Both the position numbers and the translations under genes were made by a program. Below the pieces are notes generated by a model, which had not been told where the DNA came from, ran no database searches, and was given only the letters and a program-made list of their open reading frames with translations. 22,003 bases of DNA from a virus, in IMG/VR virus record IMGVR_UViG_3300009695_000392, positions 1 to 22,003 of that record. One strand, written 5' to 3'. Positions 19,995 through 22,003 of the stretch are shown in pieces; position 1 is the stretch's first letter, and every line of letters begins with the position of its first letter.

Positions 19995-21356
19995 GTGCGC
20001 CAGATCCGATTCAATACAAATGGTAACGATAAGCAGAAAGAGTGCGCAAGGTATTGGCTCGATTCTGAAACTATTGATATTGTATATGGTGGATCAAAAG
20101 GTTCTGCAAAGTCATTCACAGGGGTATCTCTGATATTCGGGGATGCTTTAATATATCCCGAAACGCATTACTTCATTGCCCGTAAGAAACTAAATGACCT
20201 TAGAAAGTTCACAATACCTTCCATACATGAGGTTTTAAAGATATGGGGTGTATCTGAGCAGTACTACAAGTATAATGGCATGGATAATTACTTTGAGTTA
20301 TACAACGGCTCAAAAGTATTCTTATTGGATGCAAAGTATTTACCAAGTGACCCACATTACATGCGATTTGGCTCCATGCAGATAACAAGGGGATGGATAG
20401 AAGAGGCCGGAGAGTTTGAAGAAGAAGCGAAAACAAACCTACAGGCATCCATTGGCCGTTGGAAAAACAAAGAATATAACTTGGCGCCTAAACTACTCCA
20501 AACTTGTAATCCTGCAAAAAACTACCTGTATCGAGAATATTACAAAAAGTTCAAAGAGAACAAGCTCGAATCACATAAAAAGTTTATTCAGGCTTTACCC
20601 GAGGATAATAAGATGTTACCAGGGGATTACATCGCCAACCTTTTAAAGATACTTTCACCAAATGAAATTCAAAGGCTTGTTAAAGGGAATTGGGAATTTG
20701 ACGATAACCCCAACGCCTTATTCGACTATAACGACATACTCAATATCTTTACAAATGAATTCATTAAACCAGATGGGCGTAAATATCTCACAGCAGATAT
20801 AGCTTATGAGGGTTCAGATAGATTTGTTATTGGCATTTGGCATGGCTGGGTATTAAAGAAAATAATCGCCATTGATAAGATTGATGAAACCATGGTAAGT
20901 AAAAAGATTCATGATCTACGAATTGAAAATACAATCACCTTATCAAATGTCGTATATGATGCTGATGGATTAAAGAGATTTGTCAGGCAAAGTGGTAAGA
21001 CAGGGTATTTGCAAGGGGCAAAGGAGTTTCACAATGGTGGCTCACCAATAAAAGTAAATGGCCGGAATGAAAACTTCTTCAATCTGAAAGCCCAATGTTA
21101 TTACTTACTCGCTGAAATGGTTAAAAAGAATGAAATCTATATCGAATGTAAAGAATATCGAAAGCAGATAATTGAAGAATTAGAGCAGATATGTAAACTT
21201 CCGTTAGCAGATGATGGCAAGATAAGATTAGAGCCAAAGGATGCGATAAGGGAGCGTTTAGGCAGAAGCCCAGATTTTGCCGATATGATTATGATGCGCA
21301 TTTTCTTCATGTTGAAAAGTGATTATGTAATTGGGAGTGTAAAGGCGACGGTATGA
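19995..21356 (+). CDS. terL: Terminase large subunit (packaging ATPase/nuclease)
   Basis: A 453-residue terminase motor and nuclease. Start: GTG at 19995, as an in-frame stop precedes it and no ATG fits. Walker A is VYGGSKGSAKS (about 30-40); the family uses a G-rich loop with KS. Walker B reads ITRGWIEEAG with Glu136-137, and the coupling motif is TCNP (170-173). The RNase H-like nuclease part has KYLTADIAYEGSDRF with Asp268, VVYDADGL with Asp322/Asp324, and the late SPDFADMIMMR with Asp427/Asp430. The order and lengths fit a complete enzyme. It overlaps the metallopeptidase-like gene by ATGA. Confidence 0.95.
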   Translation: MRQIRFNTNGNDKQKECARYWLDSETIDIVYGGSKGSAKSFTGVSLIFGDALIYPETHYFIARKKLNDLRKFTIPSIHEVLKIWGVSEQYYKYNGMDNYFELYNGSKVFLLDAKYLPSDPHYMRFGSMQITRGWIEEAGEFEEEAKTNLQASIGRWKNKEYNLAPKLLQTCNPAKNYLYREYYKKFKENKLESHKKFIQALPEDNKMLPGDYIANLLKILSPNEIQRLVKGNWEFDDNPNALFDYNDILNIFTNEFIKPDGRKYLTADIAYEGSDRFVIGIWHGWVLKKIIAIDKIDETMVSKKIHDLRIENTITLSNVVYDADGLKRFVRQSGKTGYLQGAKEFHNGGSPIKVNGRNENFFNLKAQCYYLLAEMVKKNEIYIECKEYRKQIIEELEQICKLPLADDGKIRLEPKDAIRERLGRSPDFADMIMMRIFFMLKSDYVIGSVKATV

Positions 21357-21781
21357 GTAAGCGAGTAAAAATAATAAGATATTTGGATTGTGGTATTTTC
21401 CCATCAACTGTTTTGTTTAGTAATGGATTCACATATGATGAACTCTATAAGCACTTAAAAAAGACAGGGGCAAAGGAATGGCTGTACGGGTTGGAAGGAG
21501 ATAAGAAAACCATTGATAATGGGAAGTTCTTTGCGTTATACAGAAATATTGAGCATAAAGGGCATTCAATACAACTGTTTTATATTATATTCACAGAGTC
21601 TTTTAAATTTAACGATTCAAGTTATACTATATTGGCGCATGAGATTATACATATACTCCAATTTATGTTGCCTACATTGAATGTGGATATGGTTATAGAG
21701 ATGGAATCTACCGCCTATCTTCATTCTCATTTAATGAATCAATGCCTGAAAGAATTAAGGGAATCATCCAATAAAAAATAA
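21353..21781 (+). CDS. HExxH zinc metallopeptidase-like protein
   Basis: A 142-residue protein. ILAHEIIHILQFMLP has the zinc-peptidase motif H96-E97-x-x-H100 in a helix. Downstream, EMESTAYLHSHLM supplies Glu118 as a likely third ligand, in the family's 'E..AYL..yL' helix. No signal peptide is seen, so it is likely cytosolic. Small proteins of this type accompany the large terminase in Bacteroidota phages; a protease role in assembly or against host proteins is possible but untested. Its ATG overlaps the terL stop by ATGA. Confidence 0.75.
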   Translation: MSKRVKIIRYLDCGIFPSTVLFSNGFTYDELYKHLKKTGAKEWLYGLEGDKKTIDNGKFFALYRNIEHKGHSIQLFYIIFTESFKFNDSSYTILAHEIIHILQFMLPTLNVDMVIEMESTAYLHSHLMNQCLKELRESSNKK

Positions 21782-21787
21782 AGGATT

Positions 21788-22003
21788 ATGATAAATTCAG
21801 ATGGGTATAAAATGCAAGAACTTACCGAAGATGTGACTTTACCATATTTAGGATATAATTTTAGCGTTAAAAGGAATTATTGGTATTGTATACAAACGGG
21901 GGAAAGATTAATAACACCCGAACAAGAAGAAAAAGTGATTGATGATTTAAAAAGCAAGCATGATGATTTCATTACCATGATATGCTGCGGATTTAGTGGA
22001 TAA
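21788..22003 (+). CDS. Small hypothetical protein at the window end
   Basis: A 71-residue protein whose stop codon is the last three bases of the window, so it is complete. It has an aromatic beta-like front (YLGYNFSVKRNYWYCIQTG), an acidic helix (TPEQEEKVIDDLKSK) and a Cys-Cys pair near the end (MICCGF). The YWYCIQTGE turn recalls the zinc-domain/HTH junction of MqsA-like antitoxin proteins, but the required Cys pairs are missing, so I leave it unnamed. Confidence 0.55.
   Translation: MINSDGYKMQELTEDVTLPYLGYNFSVKRNYWYCIQTGERLITPEQEEKVIDDLKSKHDDFITMICCGFSG

Noticed and set aside
1-22003. Integrase, tRNA genes, attachment sites or insertion sequences
   Set aside because: I looked for recombinase motifs, cloverleaf-like segments and terminal repeats and saw none. 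Integration genes may lie left of the window.

Overview
The window is one continuous piece of a temperate, tailed double-stranded DNA phage (or prophage) of a Bacteroidota host. It runs from the lysogeny switch, through early recombination and replication genes, to the start of the DNA-packaging module. The host assignment is inference from AT-rich DNA, A-rich leaders with little Shine-Dalgarno sequence, exact matches to the Bacteroidota promoter element TAnnTTTG in front of divergently read genes, and gene families common in Bacteroidota phages (YopX-like proteins, a KilA-N antirepressor, a TOPRIM-DnaB primase-helicase). No integrase, tRNA, rRNA, insertion sequence or CRISPR array is visible. 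The standard bacterial code fits throughout.

Layout. (1) 1-2071, minus strand: a lysogeny operon headed by a CI/LexA-type repressor whose S24 peptidase domain has Cys where Ser is expected. Behind it lie three exported proteins (two with clear lipoboxes) and one small cytosolic protein. They are candidates for lysogenic-conversion or superinfection-exclusion genes. (2) 2072-2250: the divergent control region, with a plus-strand promoter, five CTAG sites arranged symmetrically and a second set of TATAC sites. (3) 2251-5738, plus strand: a Cro-like protein, a KilA-N/KilAC antirepressor, small early proteins, an Ala/Tyr/Asp low-complexity protein and a YopX protein. (4) 5751-8263: a recombination cassette made of a coiled-coil protein, a Rad52/Erf-like single-strand annealing protein and a YqaJ/lambda-type exonuclease. 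(5) 8289-9301: small proteins and a second YopX protein. (6) 9472-11786: a winged-helix replication initiator and a primase-helicase, preceded by an AT-rich gap with a direct repeat. (7) 11774-16917: an accessory run of very small, often overlapping genes, with an HNH nuclease, a NUMOD1-like protein, a NinG/Rap-like nuclease, a HAD-family hydrolase and a likely YopX fragment. (8) 16923-17549: a protein with two DnaA domain IV-like segments. (9) 17627-22003: two unknown genes and an exported Ig/cadherin-like protein, then the small and large terminase subunits and a HExxH metallopeptidase-like protein.

How they work together: the CI-type repressor, the Cro-like protein and the antirepressor set the lysis/lysogeny decision at the 2.1-2.25 kb control region. 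In lytic growth a long, nearly gapless plus-strand transcript would make the recombination pair, the initiator and the primase-helicase, then the small host-takeover or anti-defence genes, and finally the terminase that begins packaging. Many genes touch by ATGA or TAATG overlaps, which suggests translational coupling. No stretch longer than 300 bases lacks a gene. The longest gaps are 2072-2250 and 9302-9471, both described in the feature list.
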